The translations under genes were made by a program, and so were the position numbers. From an uncultured Collinsella sp. (GTDB taxonomy: Bacteria; Actinomycetota; Coriobacteriia; Coriobacteriales; Coriobacteriaceae), in NCBI GenBank assembly GCA_958352845.1, contig CATWQC010000020.1, positions 1 through 32,094 of the forward strand: DNA of 32,094 bases, given 5' to 3'. The notes under the pieces were generated by a model. It did no database searches and had not been told where the DNA came from. It was given only the letters and a program-made list of their open reading frames with translations. Each line of letters starts with the position of its first letter. Within the stretch, counting starts at the first letter, position 1. Of the stretch, positions 15,651 through 23,569 are shown piece by piece.

Positions 15651-16934
15651 ATGTCACTTGCAACTCAACAATCGCTCGAATCCCATTACGTTATGCATAC
15701 CTTTGGTCGCTCTCCGGTAGAGTTTGTCGAGGGCCACGGCATGAAGCTCGCCGGCGATGACGGCCGTGAGTATCTTGATTTTCTTGCCGGTATCGGTGTG
15801 TGCAGCCTTGGCCACGGCAACGCTGCAGTGCTCTCGGCGCTCGAGGCGCAGACCAAAAAGCTCATGCATGTCTCCAATTACTTCTACATCGAGCAGCGCG
15901 GCCAGGTCGCGGCGCTGCTGTCCAAGCTTGCCAATGACGACGTAGATGGTGCGTGCGTTCTGGCCGATGCCATTGCCGCCGGCGATGAGACCACGGCCGC
16001 CGCGCTCGGTGCCCCGGCTGCGGACGAGCAGGTGTGGGAGACGTTCTTTGCCAATTCTGGTGCCGAAGCCAACGAGGGCTCGATGAAGCTCGCACGTCTG
16101 TACGCCAAGCGTGCCGGTAACGGCGGTAACACCATCGTATGCATGCGCGGCGGCTTTCATGGTCGCACGCTCGAGACCATTGCCGCTACCATGCAGGATT
16201 GGCTGCAGGACAGCTTCCGCCCGCTGCCGGGTGGCTTTGTGGCCTGCACACCCAACGATGTCGATGAGCTGCGTGCAATCTTCAAGCAGCTGGGAAGCGA
16301 GATTTGCGCTGTGATGCTCGAGCCGATTCAGGGCGAGAGCGGTGTGCACCCCATGACCGAGGAGTTTATGGCGGCGGCGCGCGACTTGGCGCACGAGGTG
16401 GGCGCCGTGTTTATCGCCGACGAGGTCCAGTGTGGCATCTTCCGCTCCGGCAAGCCGTTTGCATTCCAGACCTATGGCGTGGAGCCCGACATTATGAGCC
16501 TTGCCAAGGGCATTGCCGATGGCGTGCCCATGGGTGCCGTGGTGGCAAAGAAGGAGATCGCCGACGTGTTTAAGCCGGGCGATCACGGTTCGACCTTTGG
16601 CGGTAGCTGCTTGGCCGTCGCGGCGTGCGCCGCGACGCTCTCCACACTCGTGCGCGGCGATTATGGCGAGCATGCTGCCAAGGTGGGTGCTTATATGGAG
16701 GCAAAGCTCACCAAGCTGCCGCATGTGGTCGAGGTACGCGGTCGCGGCTTGATGCTCGGCTGCGATCTGGATGATGCTGCGGGCGATGCGCATGACATTG
16801 TTGCCCGAGCGCTGGAGGCCGGTGCCGTGATTAACGCTACTGGTGCCCACACGCTGCGTTTCCTGCCGCCGCTTGTCTGCGAGGAAGCCGATGTGGACAG
16901 TCTGATCGAGATCCTGTCGGGTGTGTTGGCCTAA
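15651..16934 (+). CDS. argD: Acetylornithine aminotransferase
   Basis: This 427-residue PLP-dependent class III aminotransferase makes N-acetylornithine from the semialdehyde with glutamate as donor. Typical motifs are YLDFLAGIGVCSLGHGN (41-57), FFANSGAEANE (132-142), GGFHGRT, EPIQGESGV and ADEVQCG (256-262, Asp257). The PLP lysine is Lys286 in SLAKGIADG, and GSTFGGSCLAVAA follows. Residues about 93-128 are an insertion (NDDVDGACVLADAIAAGDE onward) absent from shorter relatives, just before the FFANSG strand. GAAAGG lies before ATG. It ends the arg cluster and is followed by a terminator. The genes for ornithine carbamoyltransferase and later steps are not in this window. Confidence 0.96.
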   Translation: MSLATQQSLESHYVMHTFGRSPVEFVEGHGMKLAGDDGREYLDFLAGIGVCSLGHGNAAVLSALEAQTKKLMHVSNYFYIEQRGQVAALLSKLANDDVDGACVLADAIAAGDETTAAALGAPAADEQVWETFFANSGAEANEGSMKLARLYAKRAGNGGNTIVCMRGGFHGRTLETIAATMQDWLQDSFRPLPGGFVACTPNDVDELRAIFKQLGSEICAVMLEPIQGESGVHPMTEEFMAAARDLAHEVGAVFIADEVQCGIFRSGKPFAFQTYGVEPDIMSLAKGIADGVPMGAVVAKKEIADVFKPGDHGSTFGGSCLAVAACAATLSTLVRGDYGEHAAKVGAYMEAKLTKLPHVVEVRGRGLMLGCDLDDAAGDAHDIVARALEAGAVINATGAHTLRFLPPLVCEEADVDSLIEILSGVLA

Positions 16935-16959
16935 CATAGCGCAATAACTCAATTTGGAC

Positions 16960-17019
16960 CGGGTTCCGGACTTCGGACGTGCCATATGCGACACGATTCA
17001 GCGGTCTGGACCCCGTTTT
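16960..17019 (+). terminator. Terminator of the arg cluster
   Basis: The arms cgggttccggac (16960-16971) and gtctggaccccg (17004-17015) pair in 11 of 12 positions including one wobble, followed by TTTT. A small inner cgtg/cacg stem sits in the 32-base loop. It starts 26 bases after the argD stop. Confidence 0.7.
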
Positions 17020-17141
17020 GTCTTAGATTTGCTAAGGCGGGGGAGACCTGCTGGTCAAAAAACATCAAATATGAGTACTGTTACCGATTTGGTAGCAGCA
17101 ATTTTGGACTAATAAGGCTAGATAGCAAGACGAAATGGATG
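17020..17141. other. Gene-free stretch before the duplicated repeat
   Basis: The stretch contains two small stems, cttag-atttg-ctaag (17022-17036) and gacc-tgct-ggtc before six A, and is AT-richer than its surroundings. I see no gene or recognisable RNA. A frame that is open on the plus strand across this stretch and the repeats has no protein-like composition. Confidence 0.4.
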
Positions 17142-17511
17142 TCGCGTGCGGCTGGCGCCGCCCGCTTTCGCTTCGTCGCTTCGCTCCTCGCGTGCTGCGC
17201 TGGAAAACGTTTCGCGTTTCCTCAGCTCCGCACCCTTGCGGGTTCGAATCCCTCTGCACTGGGCACGAAAACGAAAGGCCCCCATTTCTGGGAGCCTATC
17301 AATTCAGTGGTGGGCGATGAGGGATCTCGCGTGCGGCTGGCGCCGCCCGCTTTCGCTTCGTCGCTTCGCTCCTCGCGTGCTGCGCTGGAAAACGCTTCGC
17401 GTTTCCTCAGCTCCGCACCCTTGCGGGTTCGAATCCCTCTGCACTGGGTACGAAAACGAAAGGCCCCCATTTCTGGGAGCCTATCAAATCAGTGGTGGGC
17501 GATGAGGGATT
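17142..17511 (-). repeat. Two tandem 185-bp direct repeats abutting tRNA-Val
   Basis: Copies at 17142-17326 and 17327-17511 differ at only about three positions before the terminal bases (for example acgttt/acgctt, gggcac/gggtac, caattc/caaatc). Read on the plus strand, each contains a block rich in gct-tcg-ctc repeats, a tRNA T-arm-like gcgggttcgaatccc (17238-17252 and 17423-17437), a minus-strand terminator, and at its right end gtgggcgatgaggga. That right end is identical to the 3' end of the tRNA-Val gene. The second copy's end is the real tRNA 3' end, and the first copy's is a detached duplicate. Slippage, unequal recombination or tRNA-targeted insertion could have made it. Confidence 0.8.
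17450..17481 (-). terminator. Terminator of tRNA-Val (second copy at 17265-17296)
   Basis: On the minus strand GGCTCCCA-GAAA-TGGGGGCC forms an 8-bp stem with a GAAA tetraloop (one wobble), then TTTCGTTTTCG. It starts 12 bases after the tRNA CCA. The upstream 185-bp repeat carries the same structure at 17277-17296 plus its T-run. Confidence 0.8.
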
Positions 17512-17568
17512 CGAACCCCCAGCCTTGTGCGTGTAAAGCACCTGCGCTAACCGTTGCGCCAATCGCCC
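17493..17568 (-). tRNA. tRNA-Val (anticodon TAC), CCA encoded
   Basis: The minus strand folds as a full cloverleaf: acceptor gggcgat/atcgccc, D-stem gcgc/gcgc, anticodon stem gtgc/gcac around loop tttacac (anticodon TAC), and T-arm with ggttcgaatcc. The discriminator A is followed by a genomic CCA. The anticodon stem has one mismatch at its outer pair. It decodes GUN valine codons, mainly GUA and GUG. Confidence 0.96.
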
Positions 17569-17625
17569 GCAGGGATTGAGTATAGCGGAAACCCCGTGCT
17601 GTTCACCGCTAATTCATAACGAAAC

Positions 17626-19494
17626 TTACGCGGCGACTTCGGCGCCCTTGTCCTCGTCGATAAAGAAGCGCTTGTACCAGATGAGGAACGTCAGCGCGGT
17701 ATAGATCTTGCGCTGGTTGAGCGCGCGACCCTCAAAGTGATCGTCAAGCAGTTTCATGAGCGCATCGGTGTCAAAGAAATCAGCAGCCCACGGTGCGGTG
17801 AAGTATTCCTTTACGTAGTCGTAGTACTTTTGCTCGCGCAGCCAGAACTTGACCGGTACGGGGAAGCCCACCTTCTTGCGCGTTGCCCACTCGTCGGGCA
17901 GCGTGCGGTTGGCGGCGTGACGCAGGACGAGCTTGCAGCCTTCTTCGTTAACACGGTAGTTGGCGGGAATGTGCTCGGCAAACTCCATGACCTTCTTGTC
18001 CAGGAACGGGACGCGAAGCTCCAGAGAATGCGCCATACACATCTTGTCGGCCTTGAGCAGAATGTCGCCCGGCAGCCACATGTTCATATCCAAATACTGT
18101 TTCTTGGAAAGCTCGCAGCAATCGGGAACCTGCTTGTAGTACTCGGCGCACATCTCGGCGGCGTTCTTGCCGGTGTCATAAGCAGGCTTGAGCACCTCGT
18201 CGACCTCGGACGGGTCGAACACCTTTGCCTGACCCACATACCAGCGCTCGGGAACCTCGGCGCATTTTGTCAGGAAGTTGTGGCCCTTAAAGTAGGGGAG
18301 ATGCTGAACGAGTGAGCCCAGGGCGCGACGTACGCCGAGCGGAACGTGCTTCTTAAAGGAGCGCATCTCGGGGGTGTCCTCGTACCACTCATAGCCGGCA
18401 AACAGCTCGTCGGCACCCTCGCCCGAAAGGACGACGGTGACCTCCTCGGAAGCCATTTGCGCCAGATAGTACAGCGGCACGCTGGACAGGTTCGATTGCG
18501 GCTCGTCCATGTGGTACTGGATATCTGGCAGTGCATCGAAGAACTCGTCGGCGGTAATCATCTTGCGAACGTTCTTGATACCCAGCTTGTCGGAAAGCTC
18601 GGCAGCGTAGTTGGTCTCGTTGAAGTTCTTGTAATCGAAGCCGACAGAATACGTGGTGTCGGGCATGAGACAGGCGGCAATGTAGCTGGAGTCAACGCCG
18701 CCAGAAAGGAACGAGCCCACCTTAACATCAGCGATTCGGTGCGCAGCGACGCTTTCGTGCACGACCTTGTCGCACTCGTCCACGTACTCCTCGAAGGTCT
18801 TGGAGTTGTCGTCGGTGAAGTCACAGCTCCAGTAACGCTTGATGTCCATGGTGTTGGTCGTCAGGTCATATGTAAAGCAATGCGCTGGGGCAAGCTTGAA
18901 CACGCCCTTAAAGAAGGTCTCCTCCGTGGCGGGGAATTGCAGCGTCAGGTAGGGGCGCAGCGCGTCGTGGTTGACAGCCTTCTCAAACTTGGGATGGTCC
19001 AGGAAGCTCTTGATCTCGGAGCCAAACAGCAGCGAGCCATCGGATGCCTGGTAGTAATAGAACGGCTTGATACCAAAGATGTCACGAGCGCCAAAGAGCT
19101 TGTTCTTGTTCTGGTCGTGAATCACGAACGCGTACATGCCGCGCAGGCGGTTGACCAGGTCCTCGCCCCACTCCTCGTAGCCGTGTACCAGGACCTCGGT
19201 ATCGGCGTTGCAGTGGAAGGCGTAGCCGGCTGCCTCCAGCTCGGCGCGAAGCTCCTGGAAGTTGTAGATCTCTCCGTTGAAGACAATCGTGACCTTGCCG
19301 TCATCGCTCGACATGGGCTGAGCTCCAGCTTCGGAAAGATCAAGAATCGAAAGACGACGGAAGCCAAGGGCAACGTTGTCAACGATATGCTGGCCGCCCA
19401 TATCGGGACCACGGTGGATGATGCGATTCATCATGGCCGTGAGAACCAGCTCACTCTGTTCATCTGTACCGGTAAAACCGACAAAACCGCACAT
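17626..19494 (-). CDS. asnB: Glutamine-hydrolysing asparagine synthetase
   Basis: This 622-residue enzyme makes asparagine from aspartate, ATP and glutamine. The N-terminal class II amidotransferase begins MCGFVGFTG, with Cys2 as nucleophile. RRLSILDLSEAGAQPM, FNGEIYNF and DTEVLVHGYEEWG (98-110) line the glutamine site. The synthetase half has SFLSGGVDSS (261-270, PP-loop), HMDEP, and VVLSGEGADELFAGY, with LELRVPFLD near the end. ATG is the only start that leaves Cys2 in place, and AAAGGA lies 8 bases upstream. Frames further upstream are only leader. Relatives also make other amides during cell-wall or polysaccharide synthesis, but the motif order is that of AsnB. It follows a terminated transporter gene, so it has its own promoter. 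Confidence 0.95.
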   Translation of the reverse strand: MCGFVGFTGTDEQSELVLTAMMNRIIHRGPDMGGQHIVDNVALGFRRLSILDLSEAGAQPMSSDDGKVTIVFNGEIYNFQELRAELEAAGYAFHCNADTEVLVHGYEEWGEDLVNRLRGMYAFVIHDQNKNKLFGARDIFGIKPFYYYQASDGSLLFGSEIKSFLDHPKFEKAVNHDALRPYLTLQFPATEETFFKGVFKLAPAHCFTYDLTTNTMDIKRYWSCDFTDDNSKTFEEYVDECDKVVHESVAAHRIADVKVGSFLSGGVDSSYIAACLMPDTTYSVGFDYKNFNETNYAAELSDKLGIKNVRKMITADEFFDALPDIQYHMDEPQSNLSSVPLYYLAQMASEEVTVVLSGEGADELFAGYEWYEDTPEMRSFKKHVPLGVRRALGSLVQHLPYFKGHNFLTKCAEVPERWYVGQAKVFDPSEVDEVLKPAYDTGKNAAEMCAEYYKQVPDCCELSKKQYLDMNMWLPGDILLKADKMCMAHSLELRVPFLDKKVMEFAEHIPANYRVNEEGCKLVLRHAANRTLPDEWATRKKVGFPVPVKFWLREQKYYDYVKEYFTAPWAADFFDTDALMKLLDDHFEGRALNQRKIYTALTFLIWYKRFFIDEDKGAEVAA

Positions 19495-19526
19495 GCAAGA
19501 TCCTTTCTGCTGACGGCTCAGGTGTA

Positions 19527-19547
19527 CTGCCGCAAGGATTGCGGCAG
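19527..19547 (-). promoter_or_regulatory. Hairpin in the asnB leader
   Basis: A perfect 9-bp stem, ctgccgcaa/ttgcggcag, with a 3-base loop sits 33 bases upstream of asnB. It has no U-run. It may be an mRNA-stability or regulatory hairpin, but its role is unknown. Confidence 0.4.
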
Positions 19548-19617
19548 CTGATGTCAAATAATCTTTACTATCATGCCAATCTTTTGTTTCGTGATAGAGC
19601 ATAAGCGCCGAGCGAAC

Positions 19618-19665
19618 CGAAAAAACCACGGCCCGATCTTCAGACGAAGCGGCGGGCCGTGGTTG
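19618..19665 (-). terminator. Terminator of the GlnH-GlnP gene
   Basis: The 11-bp stem accacggcccg (19626-19636) with cgggccgtggt (19654-19664) is followed on the minus strand by TTTTTT. It begins 21 bases after the transporter stop and separates it from asnB. Confidence 0.9.
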
Positions 19666-19685
19666 CGAATGCTATGTATGAGCGG

Positions 19686-21734
19686 TTAGCGCTTGCTGCG
19701 CTCGGCGAGACGGTGCTCCACCTTGGTGACGATGTGGATGAGCGGAATCGTCACGACCAGATAGTAAAGTGCGGCGCAAATGTAGGGCGTAATGTTGCCC
19801 GTGGTGGCCGTGAGGTTTTTGGAGAACAGCATGAGCTCCATGACGCCAACGCTCGAAAGCAGCGACGTGTCCTTGTACAGCATGACGAACTCGCTGGTCA
19901 TAGTCGGTATAACGTAACGTACAGCCTGCGGGATCACGATGCGCGACATAACTTGGGACCAAGTCATGCCAAGCGAGTAAGCAGCTTCCGCTTGACCATG
20001 CGGTACGCTCTCGATGCCGGCACGGAAAATCTCGGCAAGATAGGCCGAACAGTTGATGGCGAGCACGCCAACGCCGAGCGGCAGATTGGGCACGTTGAGA
20101 CCGATCATAGGGAACCCAAAGAACGCAATGTAGATCTGCAGGAAGAGCGGGGTTCCGCGCAGGACGTTGATGTATGTCACGGCGATGCCGTGCAGCATAC
20201 GACTATGACTGATTTTCATAAAGGCAAACAGCAAGCCGATGGGGATGGCGAGCGGAAAACCGATGGCGGTCACGGCAAGTGCTATGCCCCAGCCCTTAAA
20301 GAGCGAGGCGATTGAGGTGACGATAATCTGCGGCTTGCAGAACATGCCCAAAAACGGGTTGGAGTTCCATGCGGCAACCCAAGGCTGGGCATCGAGCCAG
20401 GCGACGATTTCTTGCACCATGGTGCTCTCCGAGACGCTGATGGTGTTGCTCTCGGGAAGATCTCGCTTGTCGCCGTCGGTGACATAGCTGCCGGTGACGG
20501 CATAGGCACCTGCGTTGCTCGGGAATACGACGTCGGGGACGACAACGCGAATCTGCGAGCCGGCAGCGACGGGATCGGCGAACTTGATGACGAGCTTTGA
20601 GCCGTCCAGCGAGCACGATGCCTTGACACCCGTCTGGTTCAGTCCGTCGAGCAGCGTGACCTTAACATCGGTGCTTTCAAATGACCCGCCTTCGGGCAGC
20701 TCAAGCTCAATTTGCGAGACGTCGCCCTCGTCGCTACCCGTTGTCGCTTCCCAGGTCAGGCGGGTTGCGATGCCGCCGAGCACGCCGTTGCCGCCGTCTT
20801 CGTTTGACTTGGCGGTCGCCGAGGTGACGGCGAGTGAAGCGCCCGTCGCGTCCTCTGAGCTCGAGGCATCCTCGTTATCGGACCCGCTCGTGGGTGCCAT
20901 GCCAAACCACTTTTCGTACAGTTTGTCATAGGCGCCGGAGCTCTTGATCTTGGCAAGGGCATCGTTGATGGCCTGTGTCAGCTCGGGGTTGTCTTTAGAG
21001 ACGGCAATGCCAAACTGCTCGCCCGTCGGAACCTCTTTGATGATCTCCATACCGGTAAAGGAATTCGAAACCATCCACTGCTCAACGGGAAGATCGCATA
21101 CGACCGCCTGGCACTGACCGCTCATGACGGCGGTGAAGGCTGCCGTCCAGTCGTCAAAGTTGACGGTGGTTGCCTGCGGCAGGTTCTCGATTGCCCACTC
21201 CTCGGACGTGGTACCCGACTGCACGGCAATTTTGACGCCCGGTGCGCTGAGGCTATCGACCGTGTCGTATCCAGTGTTCTTTGCAACTGCGACGCCCTGG
21301 TTGGAGTCGATATAGGGGTCGGTGAAGTCGACCTCTTTCTTGCGCTCATCGGTAATCGTGATGTTACATGCGCCGACATCGGTCTTTACACCCTGTTTGA
21401 CCATGGGGATAATGCCGTCAAACTTTTGCGCCGGCAAGTAGTTGAGCTCCAGACCGAGCTCGTCCGCGATCATGCCCATGAGTTCATAGGTAAAGCCCTG
21501 GTCTTCGCCAGAATCGTTGACGTATTCAAACGGGGGCGTGGCCAAGTCACTTGCGACGGTGAGCTTGCCATTCTCGACGAGTGTGTAGGCGCTCGAGGCG
21601 TTCTGGGAGGACGAACAGCCGCTCGCGCCGATGGTGGTGGCAAGGGCCACAACGATCGTCGCGAAGGCGCAGACGATGCGCCGGGTCAACTGGACATGTG
21701 CCGAGTGGTGGCGACGTTCGAAGTGTCGTTTCAT
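19686..21734 (-). CDS. Polar amino-acid ABC transporter: binding protein fused to permease
   Basis: This 682-residue lipoprotein-permease captures and imports a polar amino acid, probably glutamine-type. A basic start and hydrophobic stretch end in the lipobox GASGC, with Cys40 as lipid site. Residues 50-280 form a family 3 solute-binding domain (LATPPFEYVNDSGEDQGF; ACNITITDERKKEVDFTDPY). Residues 281-440 are a Ser/Asp-rich linker and a beta-rich domain I do not recognise. Residues 470-675 are the HisM/GlnP-type permease, with LRGTPLFLQIY and the EAA loop EAAYSLGMTW...IPQAVR (583-607). The ATG has AAAGGA 7 bases upstream. Binding protein-permease fusions are known, but the middle domain is unusual. 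No partner ATPase gene is nearby. A pump role is firm; the substrate is inferred from family. Confidence 0.9.
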   Translation of the reverse strand: MKRHFERRHHSAHVQLTRRIVCAFATIVVALATTIGASGCSSSQNASSAYTLVENGKLTVASDLATPPFEYVNDSGEDQGFTYELMGMIADELGLELNYLPAQKFDGIIPMVKQGVKTDVGACNITITDERKKEVDFTDPYIDSNQGVAVAKNTGYDTVDSLSAPGVKIAVQSGTTSEEWAIENLPQATTVNFDDWTAAFTAVMSGQCQAVVCDLPVEQWMVSNSFTGMEIIKEVPTGEQFGIAVSKDNPELTQAINDALAKIKSSGAYDKLYEKWFGMAPTSGSDNEDASSSEDATGASLAVTSATAKSNEDGGNGVLGGIATRLTWEATTGSDEGDVSQIELELPEGGSFESTDVKVTLLDGLNQTGVKASCSLDGSKLVIKFADPVAAGSQIRVVVPDVVFPSNAGAYAVTGSYVTDGDKRDLPESNTISVSESTMVQEIVAWLDAQPWVAAWNSNPFLGMFCKPQIIVTSIASLFKGWGIALAVTAIGFPLAIPIGLLFAFMKISHSRMLHGIAVTYINVLRGTPLFLQIYIAFFGFPMIGLNVPNLPLGVGVLAINCSAYLAEIFRAGIESVPHGQAEAAYSLGMTWSQVMSRIVIPQAVRYVIPTMTSEFVMLYKDTSLLSSVGVMELMLFSKNLTATTGNITPYICAALYYLVVTIPLIHIVTKVEHRLAERSKR

Positions 21735-21805
21735 CTGGAATCCTTTGCTTGGGCATGATGGGTCGGCATTGTGGGTCAATGAGGCACATCAAGACATTTG
21801 GATAA

Positions 21806-21814
21806 AGAATAGCA
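21806..21814 (-). promoter_or_regulatory. Possible extended -10 promoter for the transporter gene
   Basis: On the minus strand TGCTATTCT matches an extended -10 (TGnTATAAT-like) about 70 bases upstream of the start. No clear -35 box is seen, which extended -10 promoters may lack. Confidence 0.3.
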
Positions 21815-22018
21815 CCCAGATTTCCTTGTTTTTACACGGGGTGGACACTGTTGTCATTTATTAACCCACGGCGCAGTCCATGCAATTTTTTAGAAGGCTG
21901 CAATGCGCGCAAGGTCAGGTGGCATATTAGGATGGTTGATAATACAGAATGTTTCATCGTTTCTGCCGCGGGACGTCTTTTGCCCTTTAAGGCTGAATTT
22001 AGCGAGAGAGGTCTTTGT

Positions 22019-23536
22019 ATGTCGAGTCCGACACAAGAGAAGCTAACTCTGATGCGCTATATAGAGTTGCTCGAGGAAGATGACCTTGTTGTTTCCAGAC
22101 CGAGCGCTTCGTGCGACCAGCGCATTGAGTTTGCGACTGATGACTCGCGCCAGGTGCGTCCGGGCACGTTGTTCGTCTGCAAGGGCCGTGCGTTTAAGCG
22201 CGAGTACCTGCTTTCGGCAATCGCCGATGGCGCCGTGGCCTACGTTTCCGAGGTCGATTACGATGTTGATCTTCCCGCGGTGATTGTGAGTGATATTCGT
22301 CGCACGCTCGCCGTGGTGGCAGATGCCTTTTATGGGCACCCGTCGGGTAAGGTGAAGGTCTGCGCCTTTACAGGCACCAAGGGCAAGTCGACCTGTAGCT
22401 TTTATCTGCGCGGCATTCTCGCCAACGAGGCCAAGCTTACGGGCTGTCATCGGCCCGCTCTTAATACGGGCATTGAGTTCGACGACGGCATCGAGGCAGG
22501 CCCTTCCAAACTGACGACCCCCGAATCCTTCCTGCTGCAGTCTCGCATTGCGCATGCTGCGGAGGCGGGTGCCCCGTGGCTGGTTATGGAGGCATCGAGC
22601 CAGGGCCTCAAATACGAGCGCACGGGCAAGATCGCCTTTGAAGTCGGCGCCTTTACCAATATCGGCGAGGATCACATTTCGCCGATTGAGCATCCGACGC
22701 TCGAGGATTACTTCGCCAGCAAGCTCAAAATCTTCTCGCAGAGCCGTTTTGCCGTGGTCAATCTCGATATGGATAAGGTCGATCGTGTGCTCGAGGCGGC
22801 ATCTCGTTGCGAACGTACGGTGACGTTCTCCCTGACCGACGAGCGTGCCGACGTGCTCGCGCTGGCGATTCGTAATGGCGACTGCGGCGTGGTGGCAACG
22901 GTGCGCACGCCCCGCTTTACGCGCGACATTGTGATTCCCACGCCGGTTAAGTTCAATGTGTCCAACGCGCTTGCCGCTATTGCCTGCGCCGAGGCCTTGG
23001 GCATTTCCGAAGAGGGTATCGTCCATGGCTTTGAGGGCGTCTTCGTTCCCGGCCGCATGGAGCTCTATCCGTCCGTATCGGGCAAAATCCTGGGCATCGT
23101 CGATTTTGCACACAACGGCATGAGCCTCGAGACGCTCCTGCGTGACTTGCGCGAGAACTATCCCGAGCGCGAGCTGGCGGTTGTATTTGGCGCTACGGGC
23201 GGTAAGGGTGTCGATCGGCGCACCACGATGGGTATCGCCGCTGGCAAGTATGCCGACCGAATTGTGATTACCGAGGATGACCCCGGCCCCGAGGATGTCG
23301 AGGATATCTGCGCCGAGATCGCGCGCAACGTTCAAGCGCAGGGAAATGATAACTGGCAAATCGTGACTGATCGCGTTGCCGCTATCGAGACTGCCGTGCG
23401 CGAAACCGTCCGTCCTGCCGTGGTCATCGTGACCGGTAAGGGCGAGGAAGAGCGTATGCTGCGCAAGAACGGACCCGAGCCTTGTGAGCGCGACGGTTCG
23501 ATTCTCAAGCGCACCCTTGCGGCGTACGACGCCTAA
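22019..23536 (+). CDS. murE: MurE-like UDP-N-acetylmuramyl peptide ligase
   Basis: This 505-residue Mur ligase adds the third amino acid to UDP-MurNAc-L-Ala-D-Glu in the cytoplasm. It has ATDDSRQVRPGTLFVCKG (UDP-binding domain), the ATP loop FTGTKGKST (117-125), TTPES (166-170), EASSQGL (191-197), VDFAHNGMSLE (361-371) and the C-terminal FGATGGKGVDRR. The residue-selecting loop reads EDDPGPED (420-427) where meso-DAP enzymes have DNPR, so DAP specificity is unlikely. Lys or Orn may be used, but I cannot decide. An upstream in-frame extension exists, but GAGAGAGG lies 8 bases before this ATG. It precedes a HAD phosphatase by 33 bp and may be co-transcribed. Confidence 0.88.
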   Translation: MSSPTQEKLTLMRYIELLEEDDLVVSRPSASCDQRIEFATDDSRQVRPGTLFVCKGRAFKREYLLSAIADGAVAYVSEVDYDVDLPAVIVSDIRRTLAVVADAFYGHPSGKVKVCAFTGTKGKSTCSFYLRGILANEAKLTGCHRPALNTGIEFDDGIEAGPSKLTTPESFLLQSRIAHAAEAGAPWLVMEASSQGLKYERTGKIAFEVGAFTNIGEDHISPIEHPTLEDYFASKLKIFSQSRFAVVNLDMDKVDRVLEAASRCERTVTFSLTDERADVLALAIRNGDCGVVATVRTPRFTRDIVIPTPVKFNVSNALAAIACAEALGISEEGIVHGFEGVFVPGRMELYPSVSGKILGIVDFAHNGMSLETLLRDLRENYPERELAVVFGATGGKGVDRRTTMGIAAGKYADRIVITEDDPGPEDVEDICAEIARNVQAQGNDNWQIVTDRVAAIETAVRETVRPAVVIVTGKGEEERMLRKNGPEPCERDGSILKRTLAAYDA

Positions 23537-23569
23537 GACCAGAAGCCCCTTCTACGTAATGGAGTGACC

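Noticed and set aside
17142..17511. CRISPR array
   Set aside because: Only two long units with no spacers between them; neither length nor spacing fits.
16986..17579. Plus-strand frame of about 197 codons across the 185-bp repeats
   Set aside because: It reads through a terminator, two repeats and into an antisense tRNA; the translation repeats itself and is not protein-like.
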